IMG/VR virus record: IMGVR_UViG_3300042463_001197
Location: 1 to 51,378 of that record
Length of the DNA: 51,378 nt
From: a virus
Direction: 5' to 3' (one strand)
The notes under the pieces: model-generated
What the model saw: the letters and a program-made list of their open reading frames with translations, nothing else
The model's database searches: none
What the model was told of the DNA's origin: nothing
Program-made: the position numbers and the translations under genes
Shown: piece by piece, positions 1-8,039 of the stretch
Layout: the number at the start of each line of letters is the position of its first letter
Numbering within the stretch: position 1 is the stretch's first letter

Positions 1-2
1 AA

Positions 3-383
3 ATTCAAGGATATCACTTCATTATCAATGTTGAGAAATCTCGCTTTGTTAAGGAAAAGTCGAAGATCCCGATCAGCGTAAGCTGGGAAGGTGGTATCCA
101 GAAGTGGTCTGGATTGCTTGATGTTGCGATTGATGGCGGATATGTTATTAAGCCAAAGAATGGTTGGTACATGGCAGTGAATAAGGCAACGGGAGAACCA
201 CTTACACAAAACCTACGAGCTGCGCAGACTATGACGGCTGACTTCTGGGGTAAGGTGTTTAACAACACCGACTTTGCCAAATACATTAAGGACAAGTATA
301 CGATTGGTCTACGTGACATGATCACTGAGACTGCATCTAAGGACTTGTCCGATGATGAAATCATTGAGCAGTACGAAGAGTAA
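3..383 (+). CDS. uvsX: UvsX/RecA-like recombinase, C-terminal part
   Basis: This is the C-terminal 126 residues of a RecA-family strand-exchange protein; the gene begins upstream of the window. The open frame runs from base 3 without a start, so internal ATGs are not the true start. Seen: the stretch NVEKSRFVKEKSKIPI followed by KWSGLLDVAIDGGYV and KPKNGWY, which resembles my memory of the C-terminal region of T4 UvsX. Known: UvsX forms filaments on single-stranded DNA and drives recombination-dependent replication with UvsY, gp32 and gp41. The stop overlaps the next ATG by one base (TAATG), so the next gene is probably translationally coupled. The following gp40-like and gp41 genes repeat the T4 order uvsX-40-41, which supports the call. 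Confidence 0.88.
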   Translation: MQGYHFIINVEKSRFVKEKSKIPISVSWEGGIQKWSGLLDVAIDGGYVIKPKNGWYMAVNKATGEPLTQNLRAAQTMTADFWGKVFNNTDFAKYIKDKYTIGLRDMITETASKDLSDDEIIEQYEE

Positions 384-682
384 TGAAAGAAGGAAAAGAC
401 TACTTGTTGGTCGAAGATGATTTACATCCAGACCAATTCCTGATACAATTAACAAGTAGCGGATATGCTGGTATCGTTTACCGTTATGGTAAAGTCAGTA
501 TAATTGAGGAAAAAAATCAGGCACGTTTGCGATTTATCTACAAAATCGAGAGCGTGCCTGATTCCCTCACACACCGCCGCGACATGCTAAAAGAAGATCC
601 CGAATTCAATAATCATATCGGTGATATCTTAGCTGACATTATTTCAAACAACGACTACATAATAGGAAGACCACATGACTGA
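383..682 (+). CDS. gp40-like head vertex assembly chaperone
   Basis: A 99-residue protein placed between uvsX and the gp41 helicase, the same place as T4 gene 40. Seen: an opening DYLLVEDDLHPDQFLIQL, then a short beta-rich stretch and a charged C-terminus with no membrane segment. Known: T4 gp40 is a small protein of about 110 residues that helps initiate head assembly at the portal vertex. The length, position and the acidic 'VEDDxHPDQF' opening fit that family, but I rely on memory of the family and on synteny. It starts inside the stop of uvsX and overlaps the helicase start by 8 nt, so the three genes look like one transcript. Confidence 0.6.
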   Translation: MKEGKDYLLVEDDLHPDQFLIQLTSSGYAGIVYRYGKVSIIEEKNQARLRFIYKIESVPDSLTHRRDMLKEDPEFNNHIGDILADIISNNDYIIGRPHD

Positions 683-2444
683 CGTTTCAATCGAATCACT
701 TATATTAAATAATCTTGTCAATAGCGAACCATACACGCGTAAGGCAATGCCTCACATTAAGCCTGAATACTTCACGGGCTCACAACGCGTAATTTATGAG
801 CTGATTCTCGACTTCATCAGTAAGTACAATAAGCTGCCAAACTCTAGCGTACTTGACATTGAATTCCAAAAAAGTAATGCTGCCGTCCGTCCAGACCGAC
901 ATGAGATTCTTCAGGCTATTCATGATTTTGCTACACCTCAGCCAGCCGAACATGATTGGCTTGTAGATAGCACCGAAAAGTGGTGTAAGGATCGCGCCGT
1001 TCATTTGGCTGTTATGGAAGCCATCTCGATCATTGATGGTAAAAGCGCCGATAAAGCCGAAGGAGCAATTCCAGAGATTTTGAACAAGGCGTTGAGCGTT
1101 ACGTTTGACACAAACGTAGGTCACGATTACCTTGAGAACGCAGATCGTCGATTTGATTTTTATCATCACGTTGAAGATAAGATCGAGTTTGACCTTGATA
1201 TGTTCAACCAAATTACCAATGGTGGTGTACCTCGCAAGACTCTGAATATCATCTTAGCTGGGTGTGTTCACCCTGATACTAAAATTGTTGTGAGGATAAC
1301 TTCGCTTGCGGTTGAAAAAGAAATTAAAATCGGTGAAGTGAAAGCTTTACTCGAAAACGGTTATACACTTGAAGTTTCATCTCCTGATGGTTGGGTTAAG
1401 ATATCGGATTTTATCGACAAAGGTCAATGGGATGAATACTCATTCAGTTGTAATGATAAGAATATTTCATGCAATGAAAATCATCTTTTCCAATCAACGT
1501 TAGGGTGGATGAGTGCGAAGGATATATTTAATGCTCAAGAAGTTACTTTATCAAAATTGCACTTTTTCTGTGATACTGGGCGATATGAACCTGGCACAGT
1601 CATAAAAACCGGAAAGAAGATTCCAATTGTTGATATTCACGTTGAGCATAATAACAACCGATACTACACAAATGGAATCTCCTCGCATAATACAGGCGTT
1701 GGTAAGAGTTTGGGTATGTGTCACCTTGCAGCGGCAGATCTTTCCATGGGGCGCGATGTTCTTTACATTACGATGGAAATGGCAGAAGAACGTATTGCTG
1801 AACGTATTGATGCTAACCTGCTTGACGTTCGTATTGATGAACTGAAGAACCTGTCACAAGCCACGTTCTCCTCCAAGATTAAGAACTTGTCAGACCGAAC
1901 AAAAGGTAAGATTGTCATTAAGGAATATCCAACTGCAAGCGCGCATGTCGGTCACTTCCGTGCATTGCTACATGAACTTAAACTGAAAAAGAAGTTCACG
2001 CCTGACGTCATCTACATCGACTATCTTAACATTTGCGCCAGCAGTCGTATCAAAGGTCTAAGCGGAAGTGTCAATACTTACAGTTTAATCAAGGCAATTG
2101 CTGAAGAACTGCGTGGTCTCGCTGTTGAATTTAATGTTCCGATTTGGAGTGCAACACAAACAAATCGCAATGGATATTGTTTAGATCCTTTAACTATTGT
2201 TGAAACGGAATATGGTAATAAACGCTTAAATGAAATTGTGGTTGGTGATTGTATAAAAAGCAATACTGGCTTTAATGAGGTGGTTACAGTGTTTCCTAAA
2301 ACAAAAAAGAAAGCATATCGTATTACGACTTCTTCAGGAAAGACTATTATTTGTAGCGCCGATCATAAATTCCCAGTCAATGATATTGATAAGTCAATTA
2401 ACTCTGGATTAAAAATTGGAGATTCTTTAGTGACGTTGAACTAA
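675..2444 (+). CDS. Replicative DNA helicase (gp41/DnaB), N-terminal piece with two intein segments
   Basis: This frame encodes most of a DnaB-family hexameric helicase, the T4 gp41 type that unwinds DNA 5'-3' at the fork and recruits primase. Residues 1-196 are the N-terminal and linker part. A cis intein fills residues 197-339, splitting the Walker A loop between ILAG and TGVGKS. Helicase sequence resumes with ITMEMAEERIAERI and IYIDYLN (Walker B). At residue 502 (Cys after ATQTNRNGY) an 88-residue split-intein N-half begins and the frame ends. The C-terminal 111 helicase residues are encoded at 3241-3573 behind the intein C-half. After both splicing events the helicase would be 469 residues, close to the 475 of T4 gp41. 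Without trans-splicing no active helicase forms, so the phage depends on it. Confidence 0.93.
   Translation: MTDVSIESLILNNLVNSEPYTRKAMPHIKPEYFTGSQRVIYELILDFISKYNKLPNSSVLDIEFQKSNAAVRPDRHEILQAIHDFATPQPAEHDWLVDSTEKWCKDRAVHLAVMEAISIIDGKSADKAEGAIPEILNKALSVTFDTNVGHDYLENADRRFDFYHHVEDKIEFDLDMFNQITNGGVPRKTLNIILAGCVHPDTKIVVRITSLAVEKEIKIGEVKALLENGYTLEVSSPDGWVKISDFIDKGQWDEYSFSCNDKNISCNENHLFQSTLGWMSAKDIFNAQEVTLSKLHFFCDTGRYEPGTVIKTGKKIPIVDIHVEHNNNRYYTNGISSHNTGVGKSLGMCHLAAADLSMGRDVLYITMEMAEERIAERIDANLLDVRIDELKNLSQATFSSKIKNLSDRTKGKIVIKEYPTASAHVGHFRALLHELKLKKKFTPDVIYIDYLNICASSRIKGLSGSVNTYSLIKAIAEELRGLAVEFNVPIWSATQTNRNGYCLDPLTIVETEYGNKRLNEIVVGDCIKSNTGFNEVVTVFPKTKKKAYRITTSSGKTIICSADHKFPVNDIDKSINSGLKIGDSLVTLN
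1263..1691 (+). other. Cis mini-intein in helicase P-loop (143 aa)
   Basis: Begins with Cys (CVHPDTKI, the intein block A pattern) directly after ILAG and ends with the block G pattern TNGISSHN, followed by Thr as +1 nucleophile of TGVGKS. The penultimate His and final Asn needed for branch resolution are present. At 143 residues it has no room for a homing endonuclease, so it is a mini-intein. The insertion point is inside the ATP-binding loop, the most conserved spot of the protein. Confidence 0.9.
2178..2441 (+). other. Split intein N-half (gp41-1 type, 88 aa)
   Basis: Starts with CLDPLTIVETEYGNKRLNEI and contains the block B-like ICSADHKFP; it ends with the stop at 2442-2444. The length of 88 residues, the flank NGY before the Cys and the internal SNTGFNEVVTVFPK match my recollection of the gp41-1 split intein found in marine metagenomes. 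It would splice in trans with the C-half at 3130-3240. Confidence 0.9.
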
Positions 2445-2451
2445 CACATAT

Positions 2452-2459
2452 TATAAATA
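2452..2459 (+). promoter_or_regulatory. T4-type late promoter box upstream of HNH gene
   Basis: TATAAATA five bases before the ATG at 2465. It would let the inserted endonuclease be made late and independently of the early helicase transcript. No Shine-Dalgarno sequence is seen before that ATG. Confidence 0.6.
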
Positions 2460-2464
2460 GTTAT

Positions 2465-3142
2465 ATGCCAAATAACTATAGAAAAATCTGGGAAGAACAT
2501 AATCATCAAAAAATTCCAGAAGGATATCACATACATCATATAGACGGAAATCATGATAATAATGATCCATTGAATTTAGAATGCTTAAGAGCTGAGGACC
2601 ACTGGCAAAGACATTATGAACAGGGAGATATTGTCGCAATAAACGGCAAATTTATTCAAGGTGCAAGTGAAGCGGGAAAAAAGGGTGGGGCAGCTGGTAA
2701 AGGGAAAACTAAAGATCATAGTAATGGAAAACTATCCAAAAGTTTAAAGGAATCATACATTAAAAGAGGCGGAAGTCCTCTTAAAGGACGCGTTTTGTCG
2801 GATGAACATATTAAAAACATTACATTAGCGGTCCAAGGCGAAAATAATCCAATGTTTGGTAAGAAGCACTCAGAAGAATCAATATCACTAATCCGAATAA
2901 ATAGAGGTTCTCTTGAAGGCGAAAATAATCCAATGTTTGGTAAAACGCAATCAGATGAAACTAAACAAAAAATATCAGATAAAGCAAAAGGGAGAAAATC
3001 GAAGATGAAAGGGCGGATTAACGAAACAACCCGATCAAGAAAATACAAATGGTATAATGATGGGGTAACTTCATTTTTTATGCCAGAAGGAACGCAGCCC
3101 GAAAATTATAAACTAGGAAGAATTAAAACATGGAAGAATTGA
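2465..3142 (+). CDS. HNH homing endonuclease between split-intein halves
   Basis: A 225-residue free-standing endonuclease gene sits exactly between the two halves of the split helicase gene. Seen: an HNH motif (HIHHIDGNHDNNDPLNLECL followed by DHWQRH), then repeated NUMOD3-type DNA-binding motifs NNPMFGKKHSEES and NNPMFGKTQSDET, and a basic stretch KAKGRKSKMKGR. Known: such nucleases cut intein- or intron-less alleles at the insertion site and spread the insert by homologous repair. The gene has its own late-type box and its last 13 nt overlap the start of the intein C-half gene. Probable target: the uninterrupted helicase gene around the NGY/SNSDV junction. The cut site is not known from sequence. 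Confidence 0.9.
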   Translation: MPNNYRKIWEEHNHQKIPEGYHIHHIDGNHDNNDPLNLECLRAEDHWQRHYEQGDIVAINGKFIQGASEAGKKGGAAGKGKTKDHSNGKLSKSLKESYIKRGGSPLKGRVLSDEHIKNITLAVQGENNPMFGKKHSEESISLIRINRGSLEGENNPMFGKTQSDETKQKISDKAKGRKSKMKGRINETTRSRKYKWYNDGVTSFFMPEGTQPENYKLGRIKTWKN

Positions 3143-3240
3143 TTACAAACATAGAAGAATTAGATTATGATATTGAAATGATTGATATTGAAGTAAATGG
3201 TAACCATTTATTTTTTGCTAATAATATACTTACACATAAT
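3130..3240 (+). other. Split intein C-half (37 aa)
   Basis: 37 residues ending in block G ILTHN, followed by Ser as the +1 nucleophile. The length equals what I recall for gp41-1 IntC, as does the core IDIEVxGNHLFxAN. Partner of the N-half at 2178-2441. Confidence 0.9.
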
Positions 3241-3576
3241 TCAAATAGCGATGTTGAACTTACTGATACATCTGAAAGCTTTGGTTTGCCTGCAACAGCA
3301 GACTTGATGATTGCATTCATCAGTACTGAGCAACTTGAAAAGATGAATCAGTTAATGATCAAACAGCTTAAGAATCGTTACAATGATGCCAATAACAACA
3401 AGCGATTTACGGTGGGTATTGATCGCGCTAAGATGAGGCTGTATGATGTTGCAGATCCAACCGCGAATATCATGAGCAATGACTCTTCTTCGGCTGCTCC
3501 AGTCGCGAATACGCCGTTTAGTCGAGGTGGTAATAACAATCAACGTGGTAAAACCTTTAGTGACTTTAAAGTATAA
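3130..3576 (+). CDS. Split-intein C-half plus C-terminal helicase piece
   Basis: Residues 1-37 are the C-half of the split intein and residues 38-148 the C-terminal domain of the gp41 helicase. Seen: IDIEVNGNHLFFANNILTHN, then Ser+1 and SNSDVELTDTSESFGLPATA, which matches the DnaB/gp41 segment after the ATQTN motif, including KNRYNDANNNKRFTVGIDR. The C-terminal tail is rich in Asn and Gly, as in phage helicases that bind gp59 or primase. A clear Shine-Dalgarno (AGGAAG, 3115-3120) lies 9 nt before the ATG, so this piece is translated on its own. It must be joined to the product of 675-2444 by protein trans-splicing to make a helicase. Confidence 0.93.
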   Translation: MEELITNIEELDYDIEMIDIEVNGNHLFFANNILTHNSNSDVELTDTSESFGLPATADLMIAFISTEQLEKMNQLMIKQLKNRYNDANNNKRFTVGIDRAKMRLYDVADPTANIMSNDSSSAAPVANTPFSRGGNNNQRGKTFSDFKV

Positions 3577-3579
3577 ATA
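3572..3579 (+). promoter_or_regulatory. Late promoter box upstream of AAA+ gene
   Basis: TATAAATA six bases before the ATG at 3586, overlapping the stop codon of the helicase piece. It marks the start of the late block. Confidence 0.6.
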
Positions 3580-3585
3580 GACTAT

Positions 3586-5136
3586 ATGTCTACAACACTT
3601 AGCTTCAAAGGATACCTAGCCGAGGCGATTTCCTCGTCCTCCGCTGATAAGGCCGCTTTCCTTATTGCTAAATACCTCAAGAAAAAGACGGGATATACTT
3701 TCTTTCGTTATCCAGGACTTGAGGCATTTAGAAATACAAAGGGAAAAGGATTTGGTTTGCGTTTTTACACTAGTAAGAAGAATCGCTCTATTCGTTTCAA
3801 CTGGATCAGTTCCACTGCCGTTGGCATGATTGGTCTAAATAGCATCGACTATTGGGACGGTATCTCCAATACACCTTACCGCATCGAATTTGATACCGAA
3901 GTTTCTCTAGTTAAGACACTGCCAATCATCGCATCCATCTTATCAAATACCAAACCTGAACTTGGTTCGTTCTACACTCTACCAGATGGCATTCCATTGG
4001 AAGAAGCCGGTGTTGTATCAGAATCCTCGATGATTCTTGAGGCAAAAGGTGGCGTTAGCGTTGAGGATATGCTTGATGGTATTCTTGACATGGTTACATT
4101 ACCAAACTTCTCAAAAGGTAAAGTATATAGCGCATACAAAGGCGCTGGCATGAAGATCTTTGATCAACTTGAAATGATGTACCCTTCATTGATTGTCAAG
4201 AGCGGTACAAAGTACAGCTGGAGCGGCGCACCGAAGGATCTGCAAAAGATCAAGAAGGACAAGTCCAAATTGCTTTCCGCAATTGGTAGCGTTGAAGCAA
4301 AGGTCACCAAAGGTGCGTCCAATGAAACATATGAGCCTACAGGTAACATTGCCGACATTGAAAACAATCGTGAGCGTCTTTCGTTTGAAAAGCAGTTGCT
4401 TGACCTTGAAAACTTGCTTAAGCTAACAATCAATGGTTCTGCAAACGCAATCTTCGTTTCAGGTAAAGGTGGTGTTGGTAAGACACACACAACCGAAAAG
4501 ATTCTTGCAAGCATGGGTCTGCGCGACGGTAACGGTTACTTCAAGAACACTGGTTCTGCATCAGCAGCTGGTATGTACTCGTTGTTGTTCCGTTATAAGA
4601 ACAGCATTATCTTCTTCGATGACTCTGACGATGCTCTTAAAGATCAAGAAAGCCGTAACTTGCTTAAGGCTGCAACTGATACCAAGAAGATTCGTAAGCT
4701 TGTTTGGAACAAGATGGGCAAGAACGTTGTTGATAACGAAGATATGACCGACGAAGAAATCCTTGACCAAGGGTTGATTCCACGTTTCTTCGAATTTACT
4801 GGTAAGGTAATCTTTATCTCTAACCTCGATCTTGACAAGTTGGATCCAGACGGCGCACTACGCACTCGCGCATTCATTGTAAACATCGACCCAACTGAAA
4901 TGGAAATCTATGACTTCATGGAAAAGATCGTTGGCGATATTGAACTTGAAGATGGTTTAAGTCTTGATCTTAAAGCACGTAAGCACGTTGTTGATCTACT
5001 ACGCAAAGGTAAGAGCAAGCAAAGCGCTAACCTTCGTAAGCTATCACGTGGACTATCCATGGCAGCAGGAGCAATTGCCGCAGGCGTTGAAGTTAGTGAT
5101 AGTGACCTACAACGCATGATTGAAACATACGCATAA
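3586..5136 (+). CDS. AAA+ ATPase with capsid-targeting-like leader
   Basis: A 516-residue protein with a P-loop ATPase domain in its second half. Seen: Walker A SGKGGVGKTHTTEKIL (about residue 289), Walker B IIFFDDSDD (about 341), a sensor-like VIFISNLDLD and an arginine-finger candidate ALRTRAF. The N-terminus reads LSFKGYLAEA, like the leader shared with the genes at 6737 and 8040. Known: T4 internal head proteins carry a leader MKTYQEFIAE that directs them into the prohead and is cut after Glu by the gp21 protease. Inference: this ATPase may be packaged and injected, or act in the core. The exact function is unknown; helicase-loader-like or chaperone roles are possible. It begins right after a late box. 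Confidence 0.7.
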   Translation: MSTTLSFKGYLAEAISSSSADKAAFLIAKYLKKKTGYTFFRYPGLEAFRNTKGKGFGLRFYTSKKNRSIRFNWISSTAVGMIGLNSIDYWDGISNTPYRIEFDTEVSLVKTLPIIASILSNTKPELGSFYTLPDGIPLEEAGVVSESSMILEAKGGVSVEDMLDGILDMVTLPNFSKGKVYSAYKGAGMKIFDQLEMMYPSLIVKSGTKYSWSGAPKDLQKIKKDKSKLLSAIGSVEAKVTKGASNETYEPTGNIADIENNRERLSFEKQLLDLENLLKLTINGSANAIFVSGKGGVGKTHTTEKILASMGLRDGNGYFKNTGSASAAGMYSLLFRYKNSIIFFDDSDDALKDQESRNLLKAATDTKKIRKLVWNKMGKNVVDNEDMTDEEILDQGLIPRFFEFTGKVIFISNLDLDKLDPDGALRTRAFIVNIDPTEMEIYDFMEKIVGDIELEDGLSLDLKARKHVVDLLRKGKSKQSANLRKLSRGLSMAAGAIAAGVEVSDSDLQRMIETYA

Positions 5137-5137
5137 G

Positions 5138-5401
5138 ATGAATAAATCTCTACTAGAAGCAGCCGCCGCCAGTCTAGACAATATTTGCGAAGATGAATCG
5201 TTTCAACGTTTACCAGGACACGTTGTTAAAAATGAATTGTACATGCTGAAAAAGAAATTTGATATGATGTACGACGCATTAAAGAGCGGAGCCGATTATG
5301 ATGATAAGCGTTTTACTTCTATCATCAAATCTTTGCAGGATATTCGTAAAGAGGCGAAGTCGTTTAAAGCAGGAGACGCTGTGCCTATTAGCTATAAGTA
5401 A
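5138..5401 (+). CDS. Small conserved phage protein, function unknown
   Basis: An 87-residue protein starting at the ATG one base after the stop of the AAA+ gene; an upstream in-frame ATG at 5120 lies inside the previous gene and is less likely. Seen: N-terminal Ala-rich MNKSLLEAAAASLDN followed by a charged helix pattern (KNELYMLKKKFDMMYDALK) that is probably coiled coil. No catalytic motif is visible. The opening S-L-L-E-A resembles the short leaders of neighbouring late proteins. It overlaps the next gene by one base (TAATG), so it is coupled to the metalloprotease-like gene. Confidence 0.6.
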   Translation: MNKSLLEAAAASLDNICEDESFQRLPGHVVKNELYMLKKKFDMMYDALKSGADYDDKRFTSIIKSLQDIRKEAKSFKAGDAVPISYK

Positions 5402-5832
5402 TGAAACTCATAAAAGTATACGGCTGCTCAAAAAGCCCCGCTCGTAAGGACCTAGTCCGCCGAGCAGCCGTATACTTTCTTAATGTTTTACTTCCACGTA
5501 AACGCAAGATTGAAATTGGTATTCGTGTTGAGGAAAATCTCATTAAGAATCATAGCATGTATGGATGTTGCTACCATATAACCAAGTCTCCATCAAAATA
5601 TAAGATTCTTCTTGATAACAGTATGTCAGATGAAATGCTTATAGGTACTCTCGCACATGAGTTTGTGCACGTGCGTCAATTTGACAATAATGAATTGGTT
5701 TTTATGAATAACCGTAGTCGCTGGCATGACAAATACTATTCAGATGATGAATTTGCTGTAACCGAGGAGCCGTGGGAAGTTGAACCACGTGAACGTGAAT
5801 CGGTCCTAGCCGCAGATTTCTTTGCACAATAA
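5401..5832 (+). CDS. SprT-like zinc metallopeptidase
   Basis: A 143-residue protein with the zinc-binding HExxH motif in TLAHEFVHVRQF (about residue 79). A possible third zinc ligand lies in the acidic stretch EEPWEVEPRERE about 40 residues later. The size and the position of the motif fit minimal SprT/IrrE-like metallopeptidase folds found in large phages. No signal peptide or membrane segment, so it acts in the cytoplasm or in the virion. The first 60 nt contain an inverted repeat in the coding sequence (ATACGGCTGCTC ... GAGCAGCCGTAT), which could form a strong hairpin in the mRNA just after the start codon and limit translation. Confidence 0.75.
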   Translation: MKLIKVYGCSKSPARKDLVRRAAVYFLNVLLPRKRKIEIGIRVEENLIKNHSMYGCCYHITKSPSKYKILLDNSMSDEMLIGTLAHEFVHVRQFDNNELVFMNNRSRWHDKYYSDDEFAVTEEPWEVEPRERESVLAADFFAQ

Positions 5833-5835
5833 ATA
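5828..5835 (+). promoter_or_regulatory. Late-type box (AATAAATA)
   Basis: AATAAATA five bases before the ATG at 5841, one mismatch from TATAAATA, at the same spacing as the other boxes. Confidence 0.4.
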
Positions 5836-5840
5836 CCATA

Positions 5841-6740
5841 ATGAATGGCACTGACATCGCAAACCTGCTTAAAAAGCTAAAAGGTGTCACCGTGAAGTCA
5901 TCAACTTCAACCTCAATTGTACTATTAGTAAATGGTAATCGTATTGAGGAAATGCACAGAGTTGCAAAATTTTTATCCACTCTTAATGCTGTTGTCGATT
6001 CTAATTTAAAAGGATCAAGCATTGGCGGAATTAAGGTTGGGAACGTCAAGATCCTAATCAAAGGCGCTGGGCGCACTGGCGGCCTTGACGTTGAATCGGC
6101 TGCAATCAGCGCTTTAGAATCCGCAGTGTTTGCGGCGGTTGCAGAAGCCGGAGGCCCTATTAAAATTAAATTAGGCGATGGCAAAATTATTCAAAAGGTA
6201 TCACGTGTCCTAAAAACAGCAGGAACACCAAAAAGTGATTTTAACTTAGCTGATGATTCAGGTAAGCCATTAATCCACATCAGCCATAAGAAAGGTAAAT
6301 CACCAAAGGATTTCCAACAATGGGGAGGATTAACAGAAGAACGAATTAAAAACCATAAAGAAACAAAGTCATTTATATTAAAATGTCAGGCTCTTTATGG
6401 AGATAAGATTCCTCCAAGTGAATCTGCATACGCTGTCATAAAAAGCAAAGATCTTAAAATGATGTCGGTATTTGGCGTTAATTTTGACAAAGGTTCAATT
6501 GACGAAAACCGAGTAGATGTTCTTATACAAGGAGATCCTGGTTTAAAGAAAATTTCAAAAGGAATATATGCGTTAACTGCCACCGGGCATATTCATTACC
6601 ACGGTGAAGTTCCAGATGCTGGATTTACTCCAGTGTTAGCCGTAATATATAAAGGAGACCGAGATCAATTTGATATTAAAGGTGCTCGTTTTTCGATTTA
6701 CCCTAAAGATGGTCGTTCATTCAAAACACACATACCATGA
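5841..6740 (+). CDS. Conserved phage protein, possible nuclease-like fold
   Basis: A 299-residue protein I do not recognise with certainty. Seen: an N-terminal half rich in beta strands (VTVKSSTSTSIVLLVNGNRI, KVGNVKILIKG) and a middle segment GKPLIHISHKKGKSPKDF followed by QQWGGLTEER. The spacing of Asp residues before I-x-x-S-H-K-K is reminiscent of the D...(D/E/S)xK core of restriction-endonuclease-like folds, but this is a weak inference. The stop overlaps the next start (ATGA at 6737-6740), so it is coupled to the leader-bearing gene at 6737. It carries no leader itself. Confidence 0.5.
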   Translation: MNGTDIANLLKKLKGVTVKSSTSTSIVLLVNGNRIEEMHRVAKFLSTLNAVVDSNLKGSSIGGIKVGNVKILIKGAGRTGGLDVESAAISALESAVFAAVAEAGGPIKIKLGDGKIIQKVSRVLKTAGTPKSDFNLADDSGKPLIHISHKKGKSPKDFQQWGGLTEERIKNHKETKSFILKCQALYGDKIPPSESAYAVIKSKDLKMMSVFGVNFDKGSIDENRVDVLIQGDPGLKKISKGIYALTATGHIHYHGEVPDAGFTPVLAVIYKGDRDQFDIKGARFSIYPKDGRSFKTHIP

Positions 6741-8038
6741 AATCATTTAGAACATTTTTAACCGAAGGAGCAAATCTTGCTCCAGCGGAACTTTACAAGT
6801 ACGATTGGCGTATTGAATTGTTTATTGACAAACTTAAAAGTGGTCTCCCGTTGACTCTTGTAAAAGGCGGTGAGATTTCATTACACTATGATGCTGACGC
6901 TGAGAGCCGTCTACGCGCTAAAAAAGATCCAGGTAAGATTCCTTTCCGAGGTTATGACAACGCTGTTTATTACCTAAAGGACTTTGCGAAGTCAAAAGAA
7001 TTTGGAGGAGGCGGTGGTTCTGGTGCTGGAGCCGATGTTACACAGTTAACCGAAAGTGCTCAGGCAGTTTATGCAGCTGCAAAATGGAACGGTGCTAAGA
7101 CATACAATACTGAGGAATTGGCAAAAGGTTATGCACACTCCGATGTAGACGATGACATTAATCGTATCTTAAATGATCTTCCGAAAGAATGGCGAGAATC
7201 ATGTATCCTTGGTGCTGAAGAATTATACAAGCTGTTACGCGGTAAAGCATATACATTCCATCGTGGCAGTGCATGGGTAAATAAACTTGAAAAGCATTTC
7301 AAGACTCTTAATTCTAAAGAAAAGGCATTCTCTAACTTGAATAAGTGGAGCCCTGCCGATATTTACTTGGTGTCGCCTGTAGGTAAAACTATTCATTTTG
7401 AAAATGCTCAAAGTATTGCTGAACTAAACAGCATGCTAACTGAAGCTCTAAAGAACAAAGATGTAATTGGTGTATCGCTCAAGCTGTTGAAAAAGAATGC
7501 TCATATTTCATACTACAACTTTGATTCCAAGAAGAAGGTCATCGAGTTTGATCGTTTCACTACAGGTAACAAAGGATTCTTTGGAGGTAAGGACGTCTAT
7601 ATGTACTTTACGTTAGACGGTAAGATTCAGTTCCGTACATTCCCTGAAACATTTCAAGGAGAAATTAAAGGTAAGAATGCTAACCAAGGTAAACTGAGTT
7701 ATGGTCCAATCCAAACAATTCTCCGTCATCTAAAATTACCACAGCTGATTGACATCAAAAAGCTACGTGCTGGATTACAAAAGAATGATCCTTCTCTGCT
7801 TAAGGAGTTTTACACAAACTATACACGTTATGCAAAGGATACCGAAAAGCTTTCATATGACGAGTTTGTCGAAAAGATAGCAGATCAAGGAGTTTCTTGG
7901 GCATTTAGTAAATTCCTTGGTTGTGAACTCATTGACATAATTTCAAAAAGCTCGCAAGAAGACGAGTTTATTACTGCGTGTATCAGCTATGCAAGTAGCA
8001 GCAGTGATCTTAGCGCACCATTCATTAAAGTAGAATAA
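6737..8038 (+). CDS. Leader-bearing late protein, possibly packaged
   Basis: A 433-residue protein with N-terminus MKSFRTFLTEG, matching the capsid-targeting-like leader seen in neighbours (S-F-R/K-x-F/Y-x-x-E). A Gly-rich linker (GGGGGSGAGA, about residue 93) separates an N-terminal module from the main domain. The main domain has KWSPADIYLVSPVGK and, later, VIGVSLKLLKKNAHISYY; the pattern D ... S-L-K resembles restriction-endonuclease-like cores, which is a weak inference. No membrane segment. Known for T4: leader proteins are packed in the head and enter the host with the DNA. If true here, this could be a nuclease or host-takeover factor delivered at infection. Confidence 0.5.
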   Translation: MKSFRTFLTEGANLAPAELYKYDWRIELFIDKLKSGLPLTLVKGGEISLHYDADAESRLRAKKDPGKIPFRGYDNAVYYLKDFAKSKEFGGGGGSGAGADVTQLTESAQAVYAAAKWNGAKTYNTEELAKGYAHSDVDDDINRILNDLPKEWRESCILGAEELYKLLRGKAYTFHRGSAWVNKLEKHFKTLNSKEKAFSNLNKWSPADIYLVSPVGKTIHFENAQSIAELNSMLTEALKNKDVIGVSLKLLKKNAHISYYNFDSKKKVIEFDRFTTGNKGFFGGKDVYMYFTLDGKIQFRTFPETFQGEIKGKNANQGKLSYGPIQTILRHLKLPQLIDIKKLRAGLQKNDPSLLKEFYTNYTRYAKDTEKLSYDEFVEKIADQGVSWAFSKFLGCELIDIISKSSQEDEFITACISYASSSSDLSAPFIKVE

Positions 8039-8039
8039 C

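Noticed and set aside
5401-5480. Terminator or attenuator at the inverted repeat in the metallopeptidase start
   Set aside because: No T-run follows and it is coding; listed only as a possible translational hairpin.
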